DNA from: Halorubellus salinus
GTDB lineage: Archaea; Halobacteriota; Halobacteria; Halobacteriales; Natrialbaceae
Assembly: GCF_020567525.1 (NCBI RefSeq)
Contig: NZ_JAJCVI010000001.1
Coordinates: 1 to 64,000, forward strand
DNA: 64,000 bases
Reading direction: 5' to 3'
Shown: piece by piece, positions 27,858 to 35,611 of the stretch
Numbering within the stretch: the stretch's first letter is position 1
Layout: each line of letters starts with the position of its first letter
The notes under the pieces: model-generated
The model's input: the letters and a program-made list of their open reading frames with translations, nothing else
What the model was told of the DNA's origin: nothing
The model's database searches: none
Position numbers and translations under genes: made by a program

Positions 27858-28806
27858 GACTTCTATCCTACTTGTCGGTCTTCTCGTGATTGCTGCCGTA
27901 CCGACATCATCAGTAGCGGGTGGACAAATTAGCCCCGAGCAAGAGCTTGAACTGGCTCAAACCCCGTCAGCGGAAGGTATTATCGAACGGACGTTTAGGA
28001 CTCGTGGAACAGAATACGTATTGCGGGTCAACGTATCTAACCATACCCTTCGTGTGAGTGCAGAGCACTTCGCCGACAACAAAACGAACGCTGCATATGC
28101 TGTCCAGCTCAATAATAATAGGCTAATTAGTCGAGGTTGGCGTGCTTCTGAAGGCGAAACCTCACAGTCTCAGGTCTACCTTCTAAACAAATATTATGCG
28201 GGGGATGTTCTCAGAAACATCACACTTTACACGCATGAGAAGGTTTTCAGCTTCACATACAATTTCACGGTGCCGAGAAAGCACAACGGCCGGTATCTAC
28301 GTCCGACGGTTACGAATGTGGCGTTTGAGCAAGTCAACCGAACGCATGGGCGTGTCTTCGTCACTGCTCGTTCTGATACGAAGCATCACTATCCTGCGTA
28401 CGCCCGAGTATGGACGCCGGACGTCGATGCGAAACTGCTGTACTTGCATTCTGGCGGAGGCGATAACAAGACGACTGAATCTCTAATCGTCCCGGTGGCT
28501 AAAGGAGAGAAGTTCGAGGGAGAAATCTGGATACATGCGGATGGATTGAACGAAACTGGTCCATTGCATGCGAAATGGGAGTTCTACGGTCGTCCTGGAA
28601 ATGCGCACTTCAATCGTGTCCCGTTCGAGCCGATGAAATTGAACCGCGTCAGCGAGTACACGTACGTCAACGAGAGCGCGTCTGATAGCGGTCGGTTCGA
28701 GATGAGTGACCGTGAGTACAGGCGTGTGCTGGGTGGTATTGGTGTGGTGCTGTTGCTGATTGTGGTTGTTGGGGTCCTGTTGGGGCGGCGTCGGCGGCGC
28801 GTCTAG
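27850..28806 (+). CDS. membrane-anchored exported protein, partner of the PKD protein
   Basis: A 318-residue protein with a signal peptide (about 1-24, ILLVGLLVIAAVPTSSVAGG), a beta-rich extracellular body of about 260 residues with many N-glycosylation sequons (NVSNHT, NITLYT, NFTV, NRTH, NKTT, NETG), and one C-terminal helix (about 290-312) followed by RRRRR facing inward. The family is not recognised. It lacks a PGF-type sorting motif before the helix, so it looks like a plain type I membrane protein. The start overlaps the PKD gene by 8 bases. The first half is A+T-rich compared with surrounding genes. Anchoring the PKD protein is a plausible but unproven role. Confidence 0.8.
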   Translation: MNKTSILLVGLLVIAAVPTSSVAGGQISPEQELELAQTPSAEGIIERTFRTRGTEYVLRVNVSNHTLRVSAEHFADNKTNAAYAVQLNNNRLISRGWRASEGETSQSQVYLLNKYYAGDVLRNITLYTHEKVFSFTYNFTVPRKHNGRYLRPTVTNVAFEQVNRTHGRVFVTARSDTKHHYPAYARVWTPDVDAKLLYLHSGGGDNKTTESLIVPVAKGEKFEGEIWIHADGLNETGPLHAKWEFYGRPGNAHFNRVPFEPMKLNRVSEYTYVNESASDSGRFEMSDREYRRVLGGIGVVLLLIVVVGVLLGRRRRRV

Positions 28807-29033
28807 GTGTTGTTCCTGACGTCTCGCACGATCTGGTCGACGTTGTAGTCGTCGTCTGCGATGTCGAACACTTTCTGTTGGTCGACGGTGACGGTGAAGA
28901 CGCCGTTGTCGCCGGGGACGAGCGTGATCTCGTCGATGGTTTCGCCGAGTGATTCGAGGATGACGTGTTGGACGTCTTCGGCGCGGTTCAGGTACCCGCA
29001 GGGGAGGCAGAACTCGATTTCGACGGTGGACAT
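28803..29033 (-). CDS. Rdx family (SelT/SelW/SelH-like) thioredoxin-fold protein
   Basis: A 76-residue protein with the CxxC redox motif C9-L-P-C12 after the first strand (VEIEFCLPCGYLNRA) and a thioredoxin-like beta-alpha-beta continuation (ITLVPGDNGVFTVTVD). It matches cysteine-containing relatives of selenoprotein W, small proteins thought to be thiol oxidoreductases. Its stop codon shares the CTAG at 28803-28806 with the stop of the convergent membrane-protein gene. It lies 33 bases downstream of surE on the same strand. Confidence 0.88.
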   Translation of the reverse strand: MSTVEIEFCLPCGYLNRAEDVQHVILESLGETIDEITLVPGDNGVFTVTVDQQKVFDIADDDYNVDQIVRDVRNNT

Positions 29034-29066
29034 GTGTCGGGTGTTGTGTCGTGGGTCGGGTAAGCG

Positions 29067-29861
29067 TTATCGTCCGGTGTACGTGTTCGCGAGGGCGTCG
29101 AGGGCTTCGTGATGTTCGGTGGTGTGGGGGGCGGTGAGGGGGCTGACGCTGACGTTCCCGTTGACGATTGCGTGCCGGTCGGTGCCGGGTTCGTCGGGGA
29201 GGTCACCGTCGGCCATGCGTTCCCAGACGTGGTCGTGGAGGACGATTCGGCCGTCCTCGTGCGTGGCGTCCATGTGGTAGGAGTGCGAGGGGCGCGTGAT
29301 CTCCATGTCCGCGGGGCCGTTCTCCGGGATCGGCGCGTTCAGGTTCAGGTAGTCGGCGTGGTCGAAGACGCCGGAGTCGATCGCGTGTTCGACGAGGTAC
29401 GCGGTCGCTCGGGCGGCTTCGCGATAGTCGCGTTTCTCGGGTTGGACGTCGGAGAACTGGACGTCGTCGGGGATAGGGACGTAGAGGCTCGCTGCGATCG
29501 CTGGCAGGCCGAAGAAGGCGGCTTCGACGGCGGCGGAGACGGTCCCGGAGCGACCGAGGACGTAGTGGCCGAGGTTCGCGCCGCGGTTACAGCCAGCGAC
29601 GACGAGGTCTGGGTCGTCGATGAACTCGGTGAGTCCGGCGACGACGCAGTCCGTCGGCGTGCCTTCGACGGCGTACCCGCGTTCGTGTTCGGTGAGTTCC
29701 GCGGTCGTACTCATGCTGCGGCCGACGGCGCTCTGGTCGGTGGCTGGGGCGACGACGGTGACGTCGCCGTGGTCGTCGAGGGCGTCGGCGAGCGCGTGGA
29801 GGCCGGGGCTTTCGATGCCGTCGTCGTTCGTGAGGAGGATGGAGCGTTCGGCGTCCGTCAT
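29067..29861 (-). CDS. surE: 5'/3'-nucleotidase SurE
   Basis: A 264-residue SurE-family phosphatase. LLTNDDGIESPGLHALADAL carries the metal ligands D13 and D14, SMSTTAELT the active-site loop, GCNRGANLG (about 90-98) the conserved asparagine, and SGTVSAAVEAAFFG the next signature. SurE hydrolyses nucleoside monophosphates with a divalent metal and is linked to stationary-phase survival. An element reading CTTAAACA on the minus strand, about 22-29 bases upstream, could be a TATA box, so it can be transcribed separately from the gene before it. Confidence 0.95.
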   Translation of the reverse strand: MTDAERSILLTNDDGIESPGLHALADALDDHGDVTVVAPATDQSAVGRSMSTTAELTEHERGYAVEGTPTDCVVAGLTEFIDDPDLVVAGCNRGANLGHYVLGRSGTVSAAVEAAFFGLPAIAASLYVPIPDDVQFSDVQPEKRDYREAARATAYLVEHAIDSGVFDHADYLNLNAPIPENGPADMEITRPSHSYHMDATHEDGRIVLHDHVWERMADGDLPDEPGTDRHAIVNGNVSVSPLTAPHTTEHHEALDALANTYTGR

Positions 29862-29928
29862 GTCCCAGTCTGTGAGTGTGTGGTGTTTAAGCGTGCTGGT
29901 CGCGGGTGTCCTCGGTCGGTCCCTGTGG

Positions 29929-29973
29929 CCGGTGAATTAGCGTCTCAGTGTGCCCGGTGAGCTAGCGTCTCAG
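29929..29973. repeat. 20-bp direct repeat behind the rsm22-like gene
   Basis: CCGGTGA-(AT or GC)-TAGCGTCTCAG occurs at 29929-29948 and 29954-29973, 25 bases apart. The second copy overlaps the stop codon of the methyltransferase gene. It looks like a small duplication of the gene's 3' edge. Confidence 0.7.
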
Positions 29974-31406
29974 AGTGGGGCGGGGGCGTGGTCGACGGTG
30001 GTGTGTTCGTCGACGACGAGGTTGTACGCTTCTTCGTCGTCGTTCCAGAGGGCGAGGGCGCCGTCGAACGTGAGGAGGTCGCCGTAGTCGGCGCGCCGGA
30101 GGCCGTCGTTGAGTGCGGTCTCGTTCGTGAGGACGGCGTAGTGGTCGATGGTCTGGCTGCCGTCGCCGACCTTGTAGAGCGGGTTGGCGTCGTCGCGGTC
30201 GGTGAGGTCGTGGGAGAGTTTCACCGCGATGGCTTTGATGCGGTTGGGGACGTGCGTCTCGGTGTCAGCCATGCGGGCGTACTTGTTCGTGGTGGCGGTG
30301 ACGTCGAGCCGTCGGGTAGTGTCTCGTCGGAGGATGCTGTAGGCGTACTGGACGTCGACGTTCACGAACTCGCCGGGTGCGTGGTCGGCGTCGGTCTCGG
30401 GGGTGGCGTCGTCGAGGCGCCGTTGGAAGTCGGGGACGTCGAGGTCGGGTTTCACGTCGAACGTCCACCCGCAGTCGCTGGGTTCGTGGCCGGGCCAGAG
30501 GCGGACGGTCGGCGAGTAGACGGTCGCGTTCGTCGATTCGACGACGGCACGTTCGGCGGTTCGGAGGCCGGTGGCGGTGTTCCGGTCGGCGGGGGCGAGT
30601 GCGAGGAGTGCGCCGTCGTCCGCGACCGCGTTCGTGTACGTCTCCATGACGGTTGCGGGGTCGGCGAGTTCGTTGAGGACGTTCGCGAACACGACGAGGT
30701 CCCAGTCTCGGCCCTCATCGGTGCGTGGGTCGAAGTATTCGGCGCGCTCGCGGTGGATGGTGGTGTGGAAGTTGTCGCCGGTCTCGTCGAGCATCGATTC
30801 GAGGACGTCCGCGTTCGCGCTCGGTTCGAGCGCGTGGTAGTCGACGAGTGCGTCGTTCGGGAGGTAGTCGTGGAGGCCGAGTGCGGGGCCGCCGACGCCG
30901 GCGCCGACGTCGAGCACGCGGAGGTCGTGGTCGAGCAGGTCTTTCTCGGTGAGGTCTCCGAGCACGTACTGGATGGCGGCGTAGAAGTCGGGGAGGTGAT
31001 AGCAACCGTACGCGAGCGCGGCCTGCTCGTCGTACGTGACGTCGCGCTGGTGGTAGTAGTCGTCCTTCATCCGGCGGATGGTCTCGCGGAGCGCGTCGCC
31101 GCTGTCGCCGCGATGCCAGTCCGGGCCGTGTGCGGCGACGAGTTCGTCCTCGAACGCTCGCGCGTACCGGACGGGGAAGCGGTCCACGTCCACGCGGCGG
31201 TGGTCGACTGGGGCTTCGCTGACGGGGACGAACGTGCCGTCGGGTTGCTGGACGAGGCCGAGGTCGAGCGCTTCCTCGTGGAGGATTCGCTTCACGACCG
31301 CGGGATGGGGATGGCCGTCGACGTACTCGCAGATCTCCTCGGGGTCGATCGGGCGGACGTTCTGGAGGTACTTCGCGTTGTTCCGGATGGCGTCCCTATC
31401 TGTCAT
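29970..31406 (-). CDS. Rsm22-like small-subunit rRNA methyltransferase family protein
   Basis: A 478-residue protein with a class I SAM-dependent methyltransferase core: motif I RVLDVGAGVGGPALGL (163-178), the acidic end of strand 2 at YHALEPSA, and VVFANVLNELAD, a typical Rsm22 stretch. The N-terminal 140 residues are helical with an extra Arg/Asp-rich segment; the C-terminus is beta-rich. Rsm22 homologues are associated with the mitochondrial and archaeal small ribosomal subunit; a ribosome-assembly role is inferred from the family. I see no obvious four-cysteine iron-sulfur motif. Its ATG overlaps the TGA of a 29-codon repeat-derived ORF behind tyrA. Confidence 0.82.
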   Translation of the reverse strand: MTDRDAIRNNAKYLQNVRPIDPEEICEYVDGHPHPAVVKRILHEEALDLGLVQQPDGTFVPVSEAPVDHRRVDVDRFPVRYARAFEDELVAAHGPDWHRGDSGDALRETIRRMKDDYYHQRDVTYDEQAALAYGCYHLPDFYAAIQYVLGDLTEKDLLDHDLRVLDVGAGVGGPALGLHDYLPNDALVDYHALEPSANADVLESMLDETGDNFHTTIHRERAEYFDPRTDEGRDWDLVVFANVLNELADPATVMETYTNAVADDGALLALAPADRNTATGLRTAERAVVESTNATVYSPTVRLWPGHEPSDCGWTFDVKPDLDVPDFQRRLDDATPETDADHAPGEFVNVDVQYAYSILRRDTTRRLDVTATTNKYARMADTETHVPNRIKAIAVKLSHDLTDRDDANPLYKVGDGSQTIDHYAVLTNETALNDGLRRADYGDLLTFDGALALWNDDEEAYNLVVDEHTTVDHAPAPL

Positions 31407-31492
31407 CGGTGGTCCGTGAGTCTGTCGTCGGTGGTCCGTCGTTCGTCGTCGGTGGTCCGTCGTTCGTCGTCGGTGGTCCGTGAATCTGTCAT
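31403..31492 (-). repeat. 21-22 bp tandem repeats forming a coupled 29-codon mini-ORF
   Basis: About four units of the type GTCGTCGGTGGTCCGTCGTTC (plus strand) fill the gap between tyrA and the rsm22-like gene. On the minus strand the string GACCACCGATGACAGAT occurs at both ends. At the tyrA end it overlaps the tyrA stop with a new ATG (ATGA); at the other it carries the rsm22-like ATG overlapping the mini-ORF stop (ATGA again). The peptide is MTDSRTTDDERR, then TTDDERR and TTDDRLTDHR. Confidence 0.8.
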
Positions 31493-32286
31493 CGGTGGTC
31501 GGTGTCGTCGTCGTGGGCGCGTTCGCTGGCGTCGGCGAACGCGTCGAGGAAGGCGTCGTGGTCGGCGTCGGCGAGACGAGCGGCCGCGTCGGCGAGCGCC
31601 TGGCGTCCGGGAGCGTATCGGTCGGCGATGTCGGCGTAGACGCGTGGTTCCTGGCTCGTGACGTGCGCGGCGAGGTCGGCGAGCTCGCGCGACAGCGGCG
31701 TGTGGAACTCCTCGCGGACGTCGTCGGTGGCGAGCTGCCACGCGAGGATCGCGGCGTGCGTAGCGGCCTGTACTGACTCCATCGCCGTGTCGTGCTCGTC
31801 GACGGTCGTGTCGAAGACGTCGTTCCCGTTCGCGGCGAGCGATTCGCGGAGTGCGTCGGTGACGGGACCGCGCTGATCGTGGACCGCGGCGATGGTTCCG
31901 GGTGCGTTCTCGGGGGCGAACAGCGGGTGGAGGCTCAGTCGTTCGAGGTCGGGCGCGTGCTCGCGCATCGCGTTCACTGGCCCGCCCATCTCGCCTGCGA
32001 CGTCGACGACCGCGCTGGTCGCGCGACTCGCCTGGCGAGCGATGACGTCTGCGGCGACGGTCATCGGGACCGCGACGCAGACGACGTCGAACCGCCGTCC
32101 GGCCGCGTCCGCATCAGCATCAGCGGCCGGGGTTTCCGGGTCTAACGGTGTCGTTTCGGCGTCGTCGACGGCTTCGGCTGCGCGGTCGGCCGCGGCGGGG
32201 TCGGCGTCCGCGAACGCGACGCGTGCGTCCACGAGGTCCCCGAACCAGCGACCCATCGTCCCGGCGCCGACGACGAGTACTCGCAT
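31489..32286 (-). CDS. tyrA: prephenate dehydrogenase TyrA
   Basis: A 265-residue dehydrogenase with the NAD(P)-binding loop GAGTMGRW (7-14), the second strand FADADPAAADRA, VCVAVPMTVAADV, VVDVAGEMGGPVNAM and the catalytic-region LSLHPLFAPENAPGT with the conserved histidine. The helical C-terminal domain has ESVQAATHAAILAW. It oxidises and decarboxylates prephenate to 4-hydroxyphenylpyruvate in tyrosine synthesis. aroA at 34.2 kb and aroC at 37.1 kb are close by, and the M24 peptidase gene ends upstream on the same strand. The start ATG at 32286 directly begins the Rossmann strand. Confidence 0.92.
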   Translation of the reverse strand: MRVLVVGAGTMGRWFGDLVDARVAFADADPAAADRAAEAVDDAETTPLDPETPAADADADAAGRRFDVVCVAVPMTVAADVIARQASRATSAVVDVAGEMGGPVNAMREHAPDLERLSLHPLFAPENAPGTIAAVHDQRGPVTDALRESLAANGNDVFDTTVDEHDTAMESVQAATHAAILAWQLATDDVREEFHTPLSRELADLAAHVTSQEPRVYADIADRYAPGRQALADAAARLADADHDAFLDAFADASERAHDDDTDHR

Positions 32287-32352
32287 CTGGACGCGAGTAG
32301 CCGACCGCGGGAGAAAAGCCGTTCGATACCGCCACTCGCCGACGTCAGGGAC

Positions 32353-33534
32353 CTACTCGACCTCGAGCTCGATCGGGTAGTCGGTGAGGTTCTCGTAGCC
32401 GTCGTCGGTGACGACGACGATGTCCTCGATGCGGACGCCGCCGACGGCGGGGTCGTAGAGCCCGGGTTCGATGGTGATGACGTGCCCGGCTTCGAGTTCC
32501 TCGCCGTTCAGCGATATCGAGGGGGCTTCGTGGACGTCGAGGCCGACGCCGTGCCCGGTCGAGTGAATGAATCCGGTCTCGGTGTCGGGGTCGGTGAAGA
32601 CGGTCGGGTGACCGGCGTCCTGGTAGACGTCGACGACCGCCTGGTTCACCGCTTCGCCGGTCGCACCGGCTTCGACCGCGTCCAGCGCCGCCTTGCGCGC
32701 CTCGTCGGTGACCGCGTGCCAGTCGCGCTGGGTGTCGGTCGCCTCGCCCTTCACGAACGTCCGCGTCATGTCCGCGTGGTACTTCGACGCTTTGCTCCGC
32801 GGGAAGATGTCGATGATGATGGTCTCACCGGCTTCGAGCGGGCCGCTCCCGCGGTCGTGGGGGTCGGCGGCGTCCGCGCCGCACGCGACGATGGTCTCGT
32901 CGAGTGCACAGCCCTCGCGGATGAGCGCCACCTCGATCTCCTCGGTGACGCGCTCGCTCGTCAACACGTCGCCGTCGTAGTGGAGGACGCCGTCCTCGAC
33001 GGTCGCATCGCGGATGAGCGCCTCCGCTGCGGCCATCGCGTTCTCGTTGGCCTTCTGGGCTTCGCGTACGTACTCGAGTTCTTCGTCGGTCTTCACCGCA
33101 CGGACGTCCGTGACGACGCCGTTCCCGGTCGACTCGGGGTCGACCGCGACGCCTTCCTCGCGGAGGCCGTCGGCGAGCCCTGCCGGGAACCCATGCTGTG
33201 TGGCGACGGACTCGACGCCGACGTCGGCGAGGAACTCCGAGACGACCTTCTGCTGGACGTTGTCCTGGCCGTACTCGGCTTGCTTCTCGCGGGGGTCGTA
33301 CTCGGAGCGACGTCTCACGGTGTCGGCGCGCGCCTCCTTCTTCGCGCGACCGTACTCGAGCGACGACACGAGGATGGCGGTCTCGTCGGGCGTGTAGACG
33401 CCGACGAACGGGTCCGGGGCGCCGAAACCGGTCGTGTAGTAGAGGTCGGAGTTCGACTCGTCGTCGGCGAACGCGTACCCGTCGAGGTCGTGCTCGTCGA
33501 GGTACGCATCGAGCGCTGCGAAGTCCGGGTCCAT
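32353..33534 (-). CDS. M24 family metallopeptidase (Xaa-Pro dipeptidase-like)
   Basis: A 393-residue pita-bread-fold peptidase. The creatinase-like N-terminal domain (1-150) precedes a catalytic domain with all five metal ligands: D242 (IIIDIFPRS), D255 (YHADMTRTF), H328 (STGHGVGLDVHE), E356 (TIEPGLY) and E370 (VRIEDIVVV). It would cleave dipeptides or peptides with proline at the second position in the cytoplasm. The start MDPDFAALDAYLDEHDLDGY (33534) fits the family; upstream sequence in the same frame is Arg/Ser/Thr-rich shadow. tyrA follows after 66 bases. Confidence 0.93.
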   Translation of the reverse strand: MDPDFAALDAYLDEHDLDGYAFADDESNSDLYYTTGFGAPDPFVGVYTPDETAILVSSLEYGRAKKEARADTVRRRSEYDPREKQAEYGQDNVQQKVVSEFLADVGVESVATQHGFPAGLADGLREEGVAVDPESTGNGVVTDVRAVKTDEELEYVREAQKANENAMAAAEALIRDATVEDGVLHYDGDVLTSERVTEEIEVALIREGCALDETIVACGADAADPHDRGSGPLEAGETIIIDIFPRSKASKYHADMTRTFVKGEATDTQRDWHAVTDEARKAALDAVEAGATGEAVNQAVVDVYQDAGHPTVFTDPDTETGFIHSTGHGVGLDVHEAPSISLNGEELEAGHVITIEPGLYDPAVGGVRIEDIVVVTDDGYENLTDYPIELEVE

Positions 33535-33565
33535 GGGCGTACCCTCGGAACGGTCGGGCTTACGT

Positions 33566-34060
33566 CTACCCCTTTCGGGCACCGAGGTACCGCACCTCGA
33601 ACTCGCAGCGCTCGTCGCTCGGACCGGCGACGTGCGTTCGTTCGCGGAAGTGCTCGGGCACTCGCTCCCGCCAGTCGGCGACCGCGTCCTCGTGACGCTC
33701 GAAGTGCTCGTCGACGTCGTACTCCGGTGATTCTGCGGGTTTCGGTTCCGTGTCCGGTGCTCGTGGGAACGACTGGGCGTTCTCGTCGACGAACGCCTCC
33801 GCGGGAACGAGGAGCGGATCCGCGTCGACGTCTTCGGCCCGTTCGTCATTCCCAGCCGGGTTGCTCTCCGGCGGTGCGGCCTGCTGGACTCCCATCTCTC
33901 CAGGCACGTGGATGCGGGCGCGTTGGCGTCGACGGAACGGCGGCGTCACCCTGAGGACGGTCTCCCGTCCTTGCGCGGTCGCCGCGAGTGCCGCAACCAC
34001 GTCGTCGGCGTGCACGACGAGGACGTCCACGCTCCGCGGGTCCGGCGATTCCACTGGCAT
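33566..34060 (-). CDS. conserved haloarchaeal protein of unknown function
   Basis: A 164-residue protein starting [20 protein letters not shown]. The N-terminal part has a strand-helix unit ([14 protein letters not shown]), a basic strand with [20 protein letters not shown], an acidic Pro/Glu centre, and a helical His-rich part ([20 protein letters not shown]). The final strand is [11 protein letters not shown] recognise the overall pattern from haloarchaeal genomes but know no function. An internal ATG at 33895 gives a shorter 109-residue version, but the N-terminal 55 residues show the conserved-looking pattern, so I keep the longer start. It lies 31 bases upstream of the M24 peptidase gene. 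Confidence 0.75.
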   Translation of the reverse strand: MPVESPDPRSVDVLVVHADDVVAALAATAQGRETVLRVTPPFRRRQRARIHVPGEMGVQQAAPPESNPAGNDERAEDVDADPLLVPAEAFVDENAQSFPRAPDTEPKPAESPEYDVDEHFERHEDAVADWRERVPEHFRERTHVAGPSDERCEFEVRYLGARKG

Positions 34061-34198
34061 ACGAGGACGATGGCGCCCGACGAACTTGGTTCGCTCGCCG
34101 ACGGAACCCGATACCGCGTGCTGGCTCCGTGCCGGGCGGCGCTGGCGGACGTTGTCGCCGTCGGTACCCATAACCCCGCGGCGGTCCACGGCTCGGGC

Positions 34199-35515
34199 AT
34201 GGACGCACACGTCTCTCCCTCGTCGGTCTCGGGGACTGCACGCGCCCCGCCATCGAAGAGCTACACGCATCGCGCCATCCTCGCCGCCGGCCTCGGCGAC
34301 GGTGCCACGGTCCGCGACCCGCTCGTGAGCGCCGACACGCGAGCGACGGCCCGCGCTGTCGAGGCGTTCGGCGGGACCGTCGCTTTCGCTGACGACGGTA
34401 GCGCGGCTCGCGTCGACGGGTTCGCGGGCGAGCCCGTGACGCCAGACGACGTCGTCGACTGCGCGAACAGCGGCACCACGATGCGACTCGTCACCGCGGT
34501 CGCGGGACTCGTCGACGGCACGACCGTCCTCACGGGCGACTCGTCGCTCCGCTCGCGACCCCAGGGCCCGCTCCTGGACGCACTCACGCAACTCGGCGCG
34601 GGGGCTCGGAGTACGCGCTCGAACGGGCAAGCGCCGCTCGTCGTCGACGGCCCCATGACGGGTGGGACCGCGAGCATCCCCGGCGACGTCTCCTCGCAGT
34701 TCGTCACCGCGCTCCTGATGGCGGGTGCACTCACCGACGACGGCGTCGACGTCGCCCTGGAGACTGACCTGAAGTCCGCGCCGTACGTCGACATCACGCT
34801 CGACGTCCTCGACGCGTTCGGGGTCGCGGCGGAACCGACCGCTGGCGAGACCGCCGAGGCCGTCGCGGGCTACCGCGTCGACGGCCGGCAGTCCTACGCC
34901 GCGGCCGGCGGCGAGTACCGCGTCCCCGGTGACTTCTCGTCGATGTCGTACCTCCTCGCCGCCGGCGCCGTCGCCGGCGACCCCGAGGTCGTCGTCGATG
35001 GCGCGGTCCCGAGCGCGCAGGGCGACGCCGCCATCCTCGACGTCGTCGAGCGGATGGGCGCACCCGTGGACTGGGACCGCGACGCCGGGGCCGTGACCGT
35101 CGAACGAGCCGCGCTCTCGGGCGTCACCGTCGACGTCGGCGACACGCCCGACCTCCTCCCGACCATCGCCGCACTCGGCGCGGTCGCGGACGGCGACACG
35201 CGCATCGAGAACGCGGAGCACGTCCGCTACAAGGAGACCGACCGCGTGACCGCGATGGCGGAGGAACTCGCGAAGATGGGTGCGAGCGTCACCGAGGAAC
35301 GGGACGCGCTCACCGTGCACGGGAGCGAGACGACGCTCGAGGGCGCGACCGTCGACGGCCGCGCCGACCACCGTATCGTCATGTCCCTCGCCGTCGCCGC
35401 ACTCGTCGCCGACGGCGACACCACCATCCAGGGCTGCGAGCACGTCGACGTCTCCTTCCCCGGGTTCTTCGACGCGCTCGCCGACCTCGGCGCGCACGCC
35501 CACCCGATGGACTGA
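34199..35515 (+). CDS. aroA: 3-phosphoshikimate 1-carboxyvinyltransferase (EPSP synthase)
   Basis: A 438-residue enzyme with the two-domain inverse alpha/beta barrel signatures: the shikimate-3-phosphate/PEP site [14 protein letters not shown] near the N-terminus, [15 protein letters not shown] (about 91-105), [14 protein letters not shown], the [14 protein letters not shown] segment, and the C-terminal [12 protein letters not shown]. It joins PEP to shikimate 3-phosphate in the chorismate pathway. The frame is open upstream, but [20 protein letters not shown] at 34199 fits the usual N-terminus, and a CATAACCC element lies about 22-26 bases upstream. It is divergent from the conserved haloarchaeal gene. 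Confidence 0.95.
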   Translation: MDAHVSPSSVSGTARAPPSKSYTHRAILAAGLGDGATVRDPLVSADTRATARAVEAFGGTVAFADDGSAARVDGFAGEPVTPDDVVDCANSGTTMRLVTAVAGLVDGTTVLTGDSSLRSRPQGPLLDALTQLGAGARSTRSNGQAPLVVDGPMTGGTASIPGDVSSQFVTALLMAGALTDDGVDVALETDLKSAPYVDITLDVLDAFGVAAEPTAGETAEAVAGYRVDGRQSYAAAGGEYRVPGDFSSMSYLLAAGAVAGDPEVVVDGAVPSAQGDAAILDVVERMGAPVDWDRDAGAVTVERAALSGVTVDVGDTPDLLPTIAALGAVADGDTRIENAEHVRYKETDRVTAMAEELAKMGASVTEERDALTVHGSETTLEGATVDGRADHRIVMSLAVAALVADGDTTIQGCEHVDVSFPGFFDALADLGAHAHPMD

Positions 35516-35611
35516 CTACCGGGCGTCCGTCACGCACCGCTGGGCGACCGTCACGGTACCACGACCCGCACCGTCACAGGACTCTTGGGCTGACCGCACG
35601 TCGTCATCGAC

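Noticed and set aside
31403-31492. CRISPR array in the GGTGGTCCGTC repeats
   Set aside because: Units are 21-22 bases in direct tandem with no spacers, and no cas genes are present anywhere in the window.
33566-35503. 645-codon minus-strand frame as one protein
   Set aside because: Only the last 164 codons, from the ATG at 34060, look like a real protein; the rest is antisense to aroA.
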